Shown: positions 10,083 through 19,521 of the stretch, piece by piece | Layout of the letters: each line of letters opens with the position of its first letter | How positions within the stretch are numbered: position 1 is the first letter of the stretch | Origin: Erythrobacter sp. | Lineage (GTDB): Bacteria; Pseudomonadota; Alphaproteobacteria; Sphingomonadales; Sphingomonadaceae | DNA length: 64,000 nt | Assembly (NCBI GenBank): GCA_013822695.1 | Contig: PNKW01000001.1 | Span: forward strand, 26,555 to 90,554 | Direction: 5' to 3' | The notes under the pieces: model-generated | The model's input: only the letters and a program-made list of their open reading frames with translations | Databases searched by the model: none | What the model was told of the DNA's origin: nothing | Program-made: the position numbers and the translations under genes

Positions 10083-11402
10083 CTAGCCGCCCTTCATCTT
10101 CTCGAGATAGCCGCTCGGCCCCATCTGCGCGGCGGTCCATGCAAAGATCGCGAGCGAGGCGATCCCTGCGGCAAGGCACACGCCGAACACCGCCACTGCC
10201 AGCGCGCTTGTGCCCTGCGTCGGCGTCAGGCTGTCGCTCAGCGCGCCGATCACGCCCAGCCCCAGCGTCTGGCCGATCAGGTTGTTGAAGAACAGCGCGA
10301 TCGCCACTGCAAACCCCCGGCTGGCGGGCTCGACCGCCGCCTGTATCCCCGAAAGGATGCCTGCCTGGCTGGCGACATAGATGCCGTAAGCCACCCCGAA
10401 CCACCCGAGAAAGGCGTAGAAACTGTCCGACGTCAGGCTGAGCGCCAGCGGGGCGACGCAGCCGAGGCTCACCAAGCCCGGCAGCCACGCCCGCCAGCGT
10501 TCGTCACGCAGGGTCAGCCAATGGGTGAGATAGCCACCGAGGATCGGCCCCGGTATCCCGCCGAGGAAGAAGGTAAAGCCGAGATACAGCCCCACATCCC
10601 CGGTCGAGATCGGGAACTGGCGCAGCATCACGGCCGCCATCCAGAAGGCGAGGCCATAGCCGATCATGATCTGCACCGCCCAGCCCAGCGCCAGTCCCAT
10701 GAACACACGGTTGGTGAGCAGGCTGCGGATCGTCTGCCCCAAGGGCAATTGCGCCATATCCGTGCCGGCCGGAGCATAGCGCCCGCGCAAGGGCTCGCGC
10801 ACGGTAAGGTAGATGATCCCGCCCAGCAGCAATCCGGGCAGGCCCATCAGAATGAAGGCCCAGCGCCAGTCGAAGATTTCCGCCAGCTGTCCGCCGATGA
10901 CCAGCCCGCCGGCCGTCCCCATGCTCGCCCCGATCGTCAGGAATCCCATCGCCTTGGCGAGCTCTTGCCGAGTGAAATAATCGGCGACGAGACTTTGCGA
11001 AGAGGGGCCGGAACAGCCCTCGCCCACCCCCACGCCGGTGCGGGCGAGGAACAGCGTCCAGAAACCGGTCGCCATGCCGCAAGCCGCGGTCATCAGGCTC
11101 CAGAATCCGATCGCAACCGCGACGATGTTCTTGCGGGTCGACCGGTCGGCCAGCCGCGCGGCGGGGAAGCCGGCGAGCACGTAGACCAGCGAAAAGGCAA
11201 GGCCGCCCAGCAGCCCCAATTCGAAATCGGACAGCTGGAACTCGGCCTTGATGTCCTGCACCAGAATGCCGAACACCAGCCGGTCGGCAACGCTGAACGC
11301 GCTCGTCAGCGTAAGCAGTGCGAGCACATACCAGCGATAGGCGCCGGGCTTGCCCTCGTCGGCGGCAGACCCCTTAATGATGGGGCCTTGCCCAGAGGCC
11401 AT
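10083..11402 (-). CDS. MFS transporter (spinster-like)
   Basis: VLALLTLTSAFSVADRLVFGILVQDIKAEFQLSDFELGLLGGLAFSLVY...LADRSTRKNIV. Confidence 0.85.
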   Translation of the reverse strand: MASGQGPIIKGSAADEGKPGAYRWYVLALLTLTSAFSVADRLVFGILVQDIKAEFQLSDFELGLLGGLAFSLVYVLAGFPAARLADRSTRKNIVAVAIGFWSLMTAACGMATGFWTLFLARTGVGVGEGCSGPSSQSLVADYFTRQELAKAMGFLTIGASMGTAGGLVIGGQLAEIFDWRWAFILMGLPGLLLGGIIYLTVREPLRGRYAPAGTDMAQLPLGQTIRSLLTNRVFMGLALGWAVQIMIGYGLAFWMAAVMLRQFPISTGDVGLYLGFTFFLGGIPGPILGGYLTHWLTLRDERWRAWLPGLVSLGCVAPLALSLTSDSFYAFLGWFGVAYGIYVASQAGILSGIQAAVEPASRGFAVAIALFFNNLIGQTLGLGVIGALSDSLTPTQGTSALAVAVFGVCLAAGIASLAIFAWTAAQMGPSGYLEKMKGG

Positions 11403-12153
11403 TGTCCACCGGGATCGTCAAGCCGTTGAGGAAGCGCGCCTCGTCCGAGGCGAGGAACAGCACGCAGCCCGCCACGTCCTTGGGATGGCCCAGCGCATCC
11501 ATCGGCAGCGGGCCTTCGGGGATCTCCATCGGCGTCTGTCCGGCGCGGCCCGAGACGCCCATCACCATCGGCGTCTCGATCCCGCCGGGCGCGAGCGCGT
11601 TGACGCGGATGCCGTAGCCCTTGTCCTGGAAATCGATCGCGAGGCTGCGGGTCATCCCCGCGATCCCCGCCTTGCACGCGGCATAGGCCGGGATGTTGCC
11701 ATAGCCCATCAGCGCCGCGGTCGAGGCCATGTTGATGATCGACGAGCCCCCGCCGCCGACGGTCTGGTGGCGGTGCTTCATCAGCGGAACGGCATATTTG
11801 CACCCGAGGAAGGTGCCGACCACATGGATATCGAGGTGCAGCTTGAAGTGCGCGAGGCTGCAATCCTCGATGCTTTCGAAGATCACGTTGCCGGCATTGT
11901 TGACGAGGATGTCGAGCCCGCCGTGGCGCTCCTGCACCGCGCGCATCACCTCGATCCATTGCTCTTCATTGGTGACATCGAGCGCCATTGCGTCGCCGCC
12001 GATGGAATCGGCCACCTGATGCGCGAGTTCGGCATCGCGGTCGGTGACGATCACCTTGGCCCCCTCGCGCGCCAGCGCCTCGCAATCGGCCTTGCCCAGC
12101 CCCATCGCCCCGCCCGTCACGAGCGCAATCCTGCCCGCTACCCGTCCCGCCAT
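11374..12153 (-). CDS. SDR family oxidoreductase
   Basis: IALVTGGAMGLGKADC, LDILVNNAGNVIFE, YAACKAGIAGMTR. Confidence 0.9.
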   Translation of the reverse strand: MAGRVAGRIALVTGGAMGLGKADCEALAREGAKVIVTDRDAELAHQVADSIGGDAMALDVTNEEQWIEVMRAVQERHGGLDILVNNAGNVIFESIEDCSLAHFKLHLDIHVVGTFLGCKYAVPLMKHRHQTVGGGGSSIINMASTAALMGYGNIPAYAACKAGIAGMTRSLAIDFQDKGYGIRVNALAPGGIETPMVMGVSGRAGQTPMEIPEGPLPMDALGHPKDVAGCVLFLASDEARFLNGLTIPVDNGLWARPHH

Positions 12154-12287
12154 CTGCTCTCTCCCAAAAGCCTTCTTTTCTGTGACAGCAGCCTATCGGG
12201 CGGGAGAACCCCCGCCACTGTCGAAAGCGCGAGGGCGGCGAGGGGCAGCCCTATGACGTTACGGAATCAAGCTTTAAGGCGGGCGTG

Positions 12288-12303
12288 TGACGTTTTTGTC
12301 GCA
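12288..12303. promoter_or_regulatory. Candidate island operator (tgacgtttttgtcgca; reverse complement TGCGACAAAAACGTCA)
   Basis: In the SDR/TonB-receptor divergent region; resembles GACAAAAGTGTCA at 37941. Confidence 0.3.
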
Positions 12304-12458
12304 GTTTGGCGCGGTCACTATCGCTTTTGCTGATGGCGCAGACGACGCCGGACCATACACCTCTCACCCATACCGAAAGGCGCGAGGAGAGACGTGCCTG
12401 TGGGTTGGGGAATAACAGGGTGCGCGGGCAAGCCGCGGCCTGATGGGGAGAGAGGACC

Positions 12459-14939
12459 ATGACCATGTTTCGTGCCCGAGTTGCATACGGCTCCGGCCTG
12501 CGCCGCACGTTGCTGTGCGGGGCCGCGCTGAGCGGCATTGCCGCGATGCCGAGCGCTGCTTTCGCGCAGGATTCCGCTGACAGCGCCGAGGCGGATGACG
12601 ATATTCCGGTGATCGTGGTCCAGGCCCGCCGCCAGAACGAAACGCTCCAGGAAGTCCCCGTCACCGTCACCGCGATCGGCGGCGATACCCTCCAGCGCTA
12701 CAATATCGACAACGTCGCCGATTTCACCAGCCGCGTGCCAACCCTGAACGTGCAGGTCGGCGGATCGGGCTCGGGCGGACAGCTTTCGCTCCGCGGCGTC
12801 GGCTCGTCGAACATTTCGGCGGCGTTCGACTCCGCGGTGGCGTTTGAATATGACGGTATCATCGCATCGACCAGCCGTCTGGTCCAAGCTGGCTTCTTCG
12901 ATGTCGAGCAGGTCGACGTGCTGCGCGGTCCGCAATCGCTGTTCTTCGGCAAGTCGGCGACCGCTGGTGTGCTCTCGCTGCGTTCGGCCAACCCGACCTC
13001 GACCTGGCAGGTCGGCGTGCGCGGTTCGTATGAATTTGAGGAAAAGGGCTACCTCGTCTCGGGCTATATCTCGGGCCCGATCACCGACACGCTGGGCATC
13101 CGCATTGCCGGACAGTTCAACGACATCGAGGAATTCCAGCTGCTCGAGCCTGGCACACCGGCGGTCAATCAGGCGCGCGGCCTCACCGACTTCATCGGCC
13201 GCCTGACGCTTGACTGGAACCCGTCCGACCGGTTCCGCGCCAACCTGAAGGTGCAATACAGCAAGAATGAGAATGACGGCGCGATCGGAACTGCAGAAAT
13301 AGGCTGCGGCCCTAATGGTGTCGCCGATCCGAACGTCCTGTTCCTTAATCCGGCCACGTTGACCTACGGTCTCGTTATCCCAGCCGGCTATAACTGCGAC
13401 ACGACCGATCAGCGGTATTTTCTGCCCGATGCCGCACCGCAGCTTGCATCCGGTGTTCCGACACCGTCGCGCGCGGCCGGACGCAATGGTGTGCCCTTTG
13501 GTGAAACCGACATCTGGTTTGGGCGCTTGCAATTTGAGCTCGATCTTTCCGACAGCCTGACACTGACCTCAGTGACCGGCCTGCTCAATCTCGATGCGAT
13601 CGATTTTGACTGCTATTCGTACGGAGGGTTCTTCCCTGGCCCCAATGGCACCCGGATCCCCGGCGCCATAGGTTGTTCTGATCCGATCAACCAGCTCGAA
13701 CAATACAGTCAGGAAGTCCGTCTCGCGTCCGATTTTGACGGGCCGTTCAACTTCATGCTCGGTGCATTTTACGAGGACCGTACCTTCGTCTTCGACACCG
13801 CTCAGAATGCGATCAATATTTCGTTCGTTGCCCCCGATCCGGTCACCGGCTTCACCTACGATTACGACAAGACCCACACCACCAAGACCGAAGCCCTGTC
13901 CTTCTTCGGCAGCGCGCAGATAGACCTGACGGACAAGCTGGAATTGTCGGGCGGTATTCGCTGGACCGATGAACAGAAGGTCCAGACCATCGCTGTGCCA
14001 TTCGTCCACACCTTCCTGCAAGGGCCGGTGTTTGTGGCACCGGGATTCTTCTCTGGCCCGATCAACTTTGCCGACGACAATTTCTCGCCTGAGGCAACCC
14101 TCAAGTATCAGGTGAATGAGGACATCAACATCTTCGCTTCGTTCAAAACCGGGTTCAAGTCTGGCGGGATCGACAACTCGGCGCTGCCTACCAACAGCTT
14201 GAGCGAGGCTGCCCTGAGCGGCGATTTCAGCTCGCTCATCTTCCAGTCAGAGGAGGCCATTGGCGGAGAGATCGGGATCAAGTCGCAATGGGCGGATCGC
14301 TCCATCACGCTGAACGCAACCGTTTACCAATATGTGTTCACCGATTTGCAGGTGCAGAACTTCAACGCGGTCACCATCCAGTTCGTCACCAGCAATGCAG
14401 GGGAATTGACCACCAAGGGCGTCGATGTTGAAGCCAGCTGGCGCACGCCTGTCGATGGGCTGCGGCTGTCGGCTAACCTGTCTTATCTTGATGCGCAATT
14501 CACCGACGAGTTTCTCCAACCGGGCGGGGCCGGCGGTGATATCGACCTTAATGGTCGACGAGGAAGTCAGGCGCCCGAATGGGCGGGAAATATCGCCGCC
14601 GATTGGACCATCCCGCTCAGCGACAGTCTGGAACTGTTTCTGTCAGGCAATGCTGCCTACAATGACGGCTACATTACTGACGAATCTACGCTCAACGACT
14701 TGGTGCAGCCCAGCTTCTGGTTGCTGGATAGCAGCATTTCCATTGGCCACCCCGATGGCAAGTGGAAGCTGTCGCTGGTGGCAACCAACCTCACCGATGA
14801 AATCTTCGTCATCACTTCGGGCGGTCGGCCATTTGCAGCCGCTGAAATCAACGGCAATGGGCTGCCTGCTGGCGACGACCTGATACTTACCCAGAACCGC
14901 GGCCGTCAGATCTTTGCGGAAGTCAGCTTCAAGTTCTGA
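12459..14939 (+). CDS. TonB-dependent receptor
   Basis: VIVVQARRQNETLQEVPVTVTAI (TonB box/plug start), VDVLRGPQSLFFGKSATAGVL, C-terminal ...GRQIFAEVSFKF. Confidence 0.95.
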   Translation: MTMFRARVAYGSGLRRTLLCGAALSGIAAMPSAAFAQDSADSAEADDDIPVIVVQARRQNETLQEVPVTVTAIGGDTLQRYNIDNVADFTSRVPTLNVQVGGSGSGGQLSLRGVGSSNISAAFDSAVAFEYDGIIASTSRLVQAGFFDVEQVDVLRGPQSLFFGKSATAGVLSLRSANPTSTWQVGVRGSYEFEEKGYLVSGYISGPITDTLGIRIAGQFNDIEEFQLLEPGTPAVNQARGLTDFIGRLTLDWNPSDRFRANLKVQYSKNENDGAIGTAEIGCGPNGVADPNVLFLNPATLTYGLVIPAGYNCDTTDQRYFLPDAAPQLASGVPTPSRAAGRNGVPFGETDIWFGRLQFELDLSDSLTLTSVTGLLNLDAIDFDCYSYGGFFPGPNGTRIPGAIGCSDPINQLEQYSQEVRLASDFDGPFNFMLGAFYEDRTFVFDTAQNAINISFVAPDPVTGFTYDYDKTHTTKTEALSFFGSAQIDLTDKLELSGGIRWTDEQKVQTIAVPFVHTFLQGPVFVAPGFFSGPINFADDNFSPEATLKYQVNEDINIFASFKTGFKSGGIDNSALPTNSLSEAALSGDFSSLIFQSEEAIGGEIGIKSQWADRSITLNATVYQYVFTDLQVQNFNAVTIQFVTSNAGELTTKGVDVEASWRTPVDGLRLSANLSYLDAQFTDEFLQPGGAGGDIDLNGRRGSQAPEWAGNIAADWTIPLSDSLELFLSGNAAYNDGYITDESTLNDLVQPSFWLLDSSISIGHPDGKWKLSLVATNLTDEIFVITSGGRPFAAAEINGNGLPAGDDLILTQNRGRQIFAEVSFKF

Positions 14940-14963
14940 TCCGCTCCAACAGGGGGAGTGCGG

Positions 14964-14998
14964 GGGGGCGGGTCGGCAACGGCTCGCCCCCTTCGTTT
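14964..14998 (+). terminator. Rho-independent-like terminator after the TonB receptor
   Basis: GGGGGCGGGTC/GGCTCGCCCCC 11-bp stem with two wobble pairs, 6-nt loop, followed by TTCGTTTGT. Confidence 0.5.
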
Positions 14999-15009
14999 GT
15001 GGCTCGCTC

Positions 15010-15034
15010 TGCCAAAAGTGAGCATTGCCGCCGC
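15010..15034 (+). promoter_or_regulatory. 25-bp upstream element TGCCAAAAGTGAGCATTGCCGCCGC, copy 1
   Basis: 22/25 identical to 35525-35549; both lie upstream of catabolic genes. Confidence 0.5.
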
Positions 15035-15085
15035 TGGCCTCAAGGCGGATGGTCAGGGCCAAAAGACCCACCGGGAGGAACGGCA

Positions 15086-16315
15086 ATGTCACGCGAAACG
15101 CTGGTCGCAATGACCCGCAATCTGGTCGCCCACGGAGCGGCCGACACGATGGAGTATGCCGACGATATCGTCCGCGTTCCGGCCAGCGCCTATACCGACC
15201 CGGCGCTGTTCGAAATCGAGAAGAAGCAGATCTTCCGCCGCCTGCCGCTGATGGTCGCGCCGTCGTGCGAGCTGCCCAATCCGGGCGACTTCAAGGCGAT
15301 GGACATTTGCGGCGTGCCGCTGCTGCTCAGCCGCCAGAAGGATGGCAGCATGGGCGCCTTCCTCAACATGTGCACGCATCGTGGCAACCCGCTGGCGAGC
15401 GGCTGCGGCAATGCCAGCCGCTTCACCTGCGGCTATCACGGCTGGACCTTCAAGGCCGACGGCGACCTGATCGGTGTGGCGGATTCGAAGGATTTTGGCT
15501 CCATCGACAAGAGCCAGCACTGCCTGACCAAGTTCCCGGTCTATGAAAGCGCCGGGCTTATCTGGGTGACGCTCGACCCGCACTCGAAGCTCAGCATCGC
15601 CGATTACCTGTGCGGCTATGACGCGCTGCTCAAGGCCTTCGAGTTCGAAGGCTGGACGCTGTTCGCGCAGCGCACGCTGGCAGGGCCGAACTGGAAGACG
15701 GCCTATGACGGCTATCTCGATTTCTACCACCTGCCGGTGCTCCACAAGGACACCTTCGGAGCGGATTTCTACAACCGCGCCAACTACTTCGCCTTCGGCC
15801 CGCACCAGCGCCTCTCGACCCCTTCGAAGTTCGCGATCAAGGTGCAAGGGGATGACGATCAGGCGATCGATCTGGAAGCGATGGCCGATGACGAGCTGCC
15901 GCAGGAAGTGCTGGTGCAAGGCGTGTGGACGATCTTCCCGCACATCTCGATCGCCAGCTTCTATGGCGGCGGGCAGCGCGGGGCGATGATCAGCCAGCTG
16001 TTCCCGGGCGCGGCGGTGGGCGAGAGCTACACCACCCAGTTCTACGTCATGGAGAACCAGCCCGAGACCCCGGAGCAAGTCCAGGCCGCCCACGACCAGT
16101 TCAATTTCCTCGAGGTCGTGGTGCGCGACGAGGACTACGCCACCGGCAAGCGGCAGCAACAGGCGCTCGCGTCAGGCCTGATGAAAGAGGTGCTGTTCGG
16201 CCGCAACGAAAAGGGCGGGCAGGTCTTCCACCAGTGGGTGAAGCGGCTGGTGGACGCGAGCGACGATGATCTGGTGGCGATTTTCGCAGCTGAGCAGCGG
16301 CAGGCGGCGGAGTAG
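15086..16315 (+). CDS. Rieske-type aromatic ring-hydroxylating oxygenase, alpha subunit
   Basis: Rieske CTHRGNPLASGCGNASRFTCGYHGW; mononuclear Fe region YDGYLDFYHLPVLH. Confidence 0.9.
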   Translation: MSRETLVAMTRNLVAHGAADTMEYADDIVRVPASAYTDPALFEIEKKQIFRRLPLMVAPSCELPNPGDFKAMDICGVPLLLSRQKDGSMGAFLNMCTHRGNPLASGCGNASRFTCGYHGWTFKADGDLIGVADSKDFGSIDKSQHCLTKFPVYESAGLIWVTLDPHSKLSIADYLCGYDALLKAFEFEGWTLFAQRTLAGPNWKTAYDGYLDFYHLPVLHKDTFGADFYNRANYFAFGPHQRLSTPSKFAIKVQGDDDQAIDLEAMADDELPQEVLVQGVWTIFPHISIASFYGGGQRGAMISQLFPGAAVGESYTTQFYVMENQPETPEQVQAAHDQFNFLEVVVRDEDYATGKRQQQALASGLMKEVLFGRNEKGGQVFHQWVKRLVDASDDDLVAIFAAEQRQAAE

Positions 16316-16404
16316 GGGGAGGGCCGCGCGGTCAGGAGCGGTCGTTTCGGCCGTTCTGCCGTTGCGACCGCTGTCGGTGCCGACGACGAATTGCGATCAA
16401 TGCG

Positions 16405-16926
16405 TCAGCGACCAGCCTGACTTACAATCGCTGCAAGCATCGCCAGCACCCCGCCGCTCAGACCAACCAAGGTGGCAAACGTGGGATCGGTGCTGGGGCC
16501 GCCGATGGCCGTGCCCGGAGGGGGGCCGTCAAACATGGTCGCCGTCCATGGCGCCAGGGACCGGGCCGCTTCGGCCGATGACTTCGGCCCTTCGCGGAAC
16601 TGTCCCAGTCTGTCGAATTGGTCGGCAAGAAGGTAATATGCCGTGACCCGGTGGGGCGAGGTGGAGTCGCTCATCCGCTCGCCAACTGCGGCGATGGCGG
16701 AGTCGAGCACGGCGTCGGGATCGGTCAGGCCGAGCGTCTTCTTGCAGAAACCTTCGCGCACGCGGCGCGTATCGGCCGGATTGCCGAACGACACGAGCGA
16801 CGCTTCGCGGGTTTTGAGCGCGACCATAGAATGGTGCAAAATCCCGGCGATCGCGCTGCTATCGGCATCGGGAACATACCGCTTGACGTCATCCGCCCAG
16901 TCGACGGCAGGAGCTTCATTGGACAT
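16405..16926 (-). CDS. DUF2853-like protein with C-terminal extension
   Basis: VKRYVPDADSSAIAGILHHSMVALKTREASLVSF...VREGFCKKTLGLTDPDAVLDSAI...RVTAYYLLADQF. Confidence 0.65.
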   Translation of the reverse strand: MSNEAPAVDWADDVKRYVPDADSSAIAGILHHSMVALKTREASLVSFGNPADTRRVREGFCKKTLGLTDPDAVLDSAIAAVGERMSDSTSPHRVTAYYLLADQFDRLGQFREGPKSSAEAARSLAPWTATMFDGPPPGTAIGGPSTDPTFATLVGLSGGVLAMLAAIVSQAGR

Positions 16927-17403
16927 ATGGACCTTCCTCGCTCCGGTCAGGAGCCTATTGTTGCCGATCCCGGCACGGTTCTAACAGAGGTTGAGTGCAA
17001 GCCCAAATTTTTCTCGCACCCCCACCTCGATTCTGCATCGCCCATCATCCCGACATCTCCGCCTGCCTTCATTTGACGCCGCGGGCCGACAGGCGCTCGT
17101 CCACTCCCGGTCGTCCCGTAAGACCACCACCCTATCGACCAGCACCCCTTGGGAAGGCATGATCGGTGACCATTTTTCTTGACATTGCAATATGTTCAAC
17201 AGCGTTGACGTTTGTCTCGTAAAATGCAACATTCAAGCTGCATTAGGCCGCTCTGGCGACTCAATGCCTATGGCCGTATTCGCTATGTCCTGATGCGGTT
17301 CATGGAGAATGCCATATCCACGCTAATTGCATCCCAAGGGAACAAGGCTGGGGTCATTACCGAGTTTCCGCGAATGCCATAACCGATCAAGGAGGTTCGC
17401 CAA

Positions 17404-17559
17404 ATGACAGGTGATGACACAAAGGTTTACCCCACCGGGCTGACGGAAGCGCAGGCCCTGGAAATCAACGACGGGCTGAAATGGGGGACGCGGATTTACT
17501 TCGCCATCGCCGTTGCCGCTCACGTGCTGGCGTTCGTTTTGACGCCGTGGCTCAAGTAA
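17404..17559 (+). CDS. pucB: Light-harvesting antenna beta subunit (LH2-like)
   Basis: 51 aa, LTEAQALEINDGLKWGTRIYFAIAVAAHVLAFVLTPWLK: BChl-ligand His in AHxLAF...TPWL; aggagg-type SD at about 17390. Confidence 0.9.
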   Translation: MTGDDTKVYPTGLTEAQALEINDGLKWGTRIYFAIAVAAHVLAFVLTPWLK

Positions 17560-17572
17560 GGGAGGCCAGACG

Positions 17573-17755
17573 ATGAAAGAAGGTCGGATTTTCCTCTATG
17601 TCAGCCCGAATGTGATCATTCCGATCATGTTCCTCGTTCTGGTGCTGGCGTCGCTCGCGGTCCATTACTCCATTCTCAGCAACACGACGTGGTTTGCCGA
17701 TTTCTGGCAGGGTGCCGCTGTTACTGCCGAGGCTGCTGCAGCGCCGGCTCCATAA
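17573..17755 (+). CDS. pucA: Light-harvesting antenna alpha subunit (LH2-like)
   Basis: 60 aa, MKEGRIFLYVSPNVIIPIMFLVLVLASLAVHYSILSNTTWFADFWQG; aligns without gaps to the LH2 alpha pattern HxxILSxTTWFxxxWQG. Confidence 0.9.
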   Translation: MKEGRIFLYVSPNVIIPIMFLVLVLASLAVHYSILSNTTWFADFWQGAAVTAEAAAAPAP

Positions 17756-17833
17756 GGCACAACAGGTCCGCAGGGCCTGAGGCTTGCACGTTCCACCCAG
17801 CCCGCAAAGACGGTGTGGACTACCCAATACGGA

Positions 17834-17862
17834 AGACCCGGCCCGCAAGCGCCGGGTCTTTC
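17834..17862 (+). terminator. Terminator hairpin downstream of pucBA
   Basis: AGACCCGGC-ccgcaagc-GCCGGGTCT, perfect 9-bp stem, then TTTCC. Confidence 0.6.
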
Positions 17863-17954
17863 CTTATGTGCCGCAGACGCGCGTTCAGCCGGAAGCGGAA
17901 GCCGACAAGAAAACGCGCAACCGCCGCACCCGCAGGCGCCTTGGCGGAAATTGC

Positions 17955-19367
17955 TCAGACGCGCGGCCGCAGCCCAGCCGGTTCCTGCGCGCGCTGCAGC
18001 AGCGGCAACATGATGATCAGCGCCGCCGCCAGCAGGACCAGTTCCAGCGCGTAGACCAGAACATAGCCGGAGATCGCCGGGGGCCATCCTTCCATGATCA
18101 CAAGCCCGCGGGCGAGGTCGCGCACCACGCCGCCAATCGCCGAGCCTGCTCCGGCCGCGGTTGCCTGAACCGCGCCCCATGCCCCCAGCGCCATGCCGAC
18201 CTGCTGCTTGGGCGCATCGCGCATCGTGGCGGTCAGCGTGCCGTGGCCGAACAGGCCGGCACCGCATCCGATCATCAGGACGCCAACCGCAAACAGCGAG
18301 ACCGACTGGATCGGCGCTGCGACAATGATCATCGCAAAGCCGGGCAGGCCCATCAGTGCGCCTGCCCCCGCCAGCCTGACCGGATCGCTGCCGCGGCTGA
18401 GGATCTGCGATGCGATCGTGAAGCCCACCAGGCTGCCCCCCGCCAGAATCGCGGTCAGCCGCGTTGTCATGCCCACCCCGAGGCCGAGCGCCTGACCGCC
18501 ATAGGGCTCAAGCAGCACATCCGACATGGTGAAGGCCAGCGTCCCGATCCCGATCACGATCAGGCGGCGCAGCGCCTGACGCTGGGCGATGAAGCTGTCC
18601 CAGCTTTGGCGGAACGTCCCGGCCATGGCCGCCGGATCGGTCGGCGGCGGGCTCGAATTGAGTGCCTCCTGCTTCCATGTGGCGAAAAGGTTCAGGAACA
18701 CGGTGACCACGGCGCACCCCTGGATCACCTGGATCAGCCGCCCCGGGGTGAAATCGGTGAGAAAGGCGCCGAACGCCAGCGCGGAGACGATCGATCCCAG
18801 CAGCAAGCTGACATACATCAGCCCGACAACATTGGCCTGCTGGTCCTCGCGCGCCAGATCGGTGGCAAGGGCAAGGCCGGCCGTCTGCGTGATATGGACG
18901 CCCGCGCCGACCAGCAGGATTGCCACTGCCGCGCTGATCTGGCCGATCCATGCAGGCCAGGCCGCCGATTGCAGCGCACCGCCGAGCACCAGCAGAGCAA
19001 AGGGCATCAGCGCCAGACCGCCGAACTGGATCATGGTGCCACGAAAGATGAACGGCACCCGGCGCCAGCCCAGCGCCGAACGATGCGTGTCGGAACGGAA
19101 GCCGATGAGCGCACGAAACGGGGCAACCAACAGCGGGAGGGCGAGCATTACGCCGACAATCGTCGAGGGCACTTCAAGCTCGACGATCATCACGCGGTTG
19201 AGCGTGCCGACCAGAAGGGTCAGCGATATTCCGACCGAAAACTGGATGAGTGAAAGCCTGAGCAGGCGAGACAGCGGCAGATCATCACTGGCCGCATCGG
19301 CAAACGGCAGCAGCCGCTTGCCCCAGCCCATCCAGAGCGACATCAGCTTTTTGTCGAACTGACTCAC
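17955..19367 (-). CDS. pucC: PucC/LhaA-like (BCD family MFS) light-harvesting assembly protein
   Basis: RLLRLSLIQFSVGISLTLLVGTLNRVMIVELEVPSTIVGVMLALPLLVAPFRALIGFRSDTHRSALGWRRVPFIFRGTMIQFGG. Confidence 0.9.
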   Translation of the reverse strand: MSQFDKKLMSLWMGWGKRLLPFADAASDDLPLSRLLRLSLIQFSVGISLTLLVGTLNRVMIVELEVPSTIVGVMLALPLLVAPFRALIGFRSDTHRSALGWRRVPFIFRGTMIQFGGLALMPFALLVLGGALQSAAWPAWIGQISAAVAILLVGAGVHITQTAGLALATDLAREDQQANVVGLMYVSLLLGSIVSALAFGAFLTDFTPGRLIQVIQGCAVVTVFLNLFATWKQEALNSSPPPTDPAAMAGTFRQSWDSFIAQRQALRRLIVIGIGTLAFTMSDVLLEPYGGQALGLGVGMTTRLTAILAGGSLVGFTIASQILSRGSDPVRLAGAGALMGLPGFAMIIVAAPIQSVSLFAVGVLMIGCGAGLFGHGTLTATMRDAPKQQVGMALGAWGAVQATAAGAGSAIGGVVRDLARGLVIMEGWPPAISGYVLVYALELVLLAAALIIMLPLLQRAQEPAGLRPRV

Positions 19368-19521
19368 TACCGGGCTTCCGACCTTGAATAATTTTCACCT
19401 ACCGTCGGCTGTCGGCAGCATAAGTGCCGCAACCCGGGTCCGCAATGGGCTCGTTTTCAGAACGTCCGCTGCAAGGCTGCAAATCCGGCGGTGGAGTCGT
19501 TGCAGGCCCACCCCGCCAACG

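Noticed and set aside
17179-17190. Shared TTGACATYGCAA upstream of pucBA (17179) and the terminase genes (62919) as a common regulon
   Set aside because: The shared part is mostly a generic -35 hexamer; no matching -10 at the right spacing was found upstream of pucBA.
17161-17403. PpsR/CrtJ site (TGT-N12-ACA) upstream of pucBA
   Set aside because: Only near-matches such as TGT-N12-ACG (17193) and TGT-N12-AAC (17213) are present; not strong enough to call.
17404-17755. Interpretation as the core LH1 pufBA genes
   Set aside because: No pufLM or bch genes follow; the alpha subunit matches the LH2 pattern (M1, ILSNTTWF, WQG) and a pucC-like gene is adjacent. Not fully excluded without a phylogeny.
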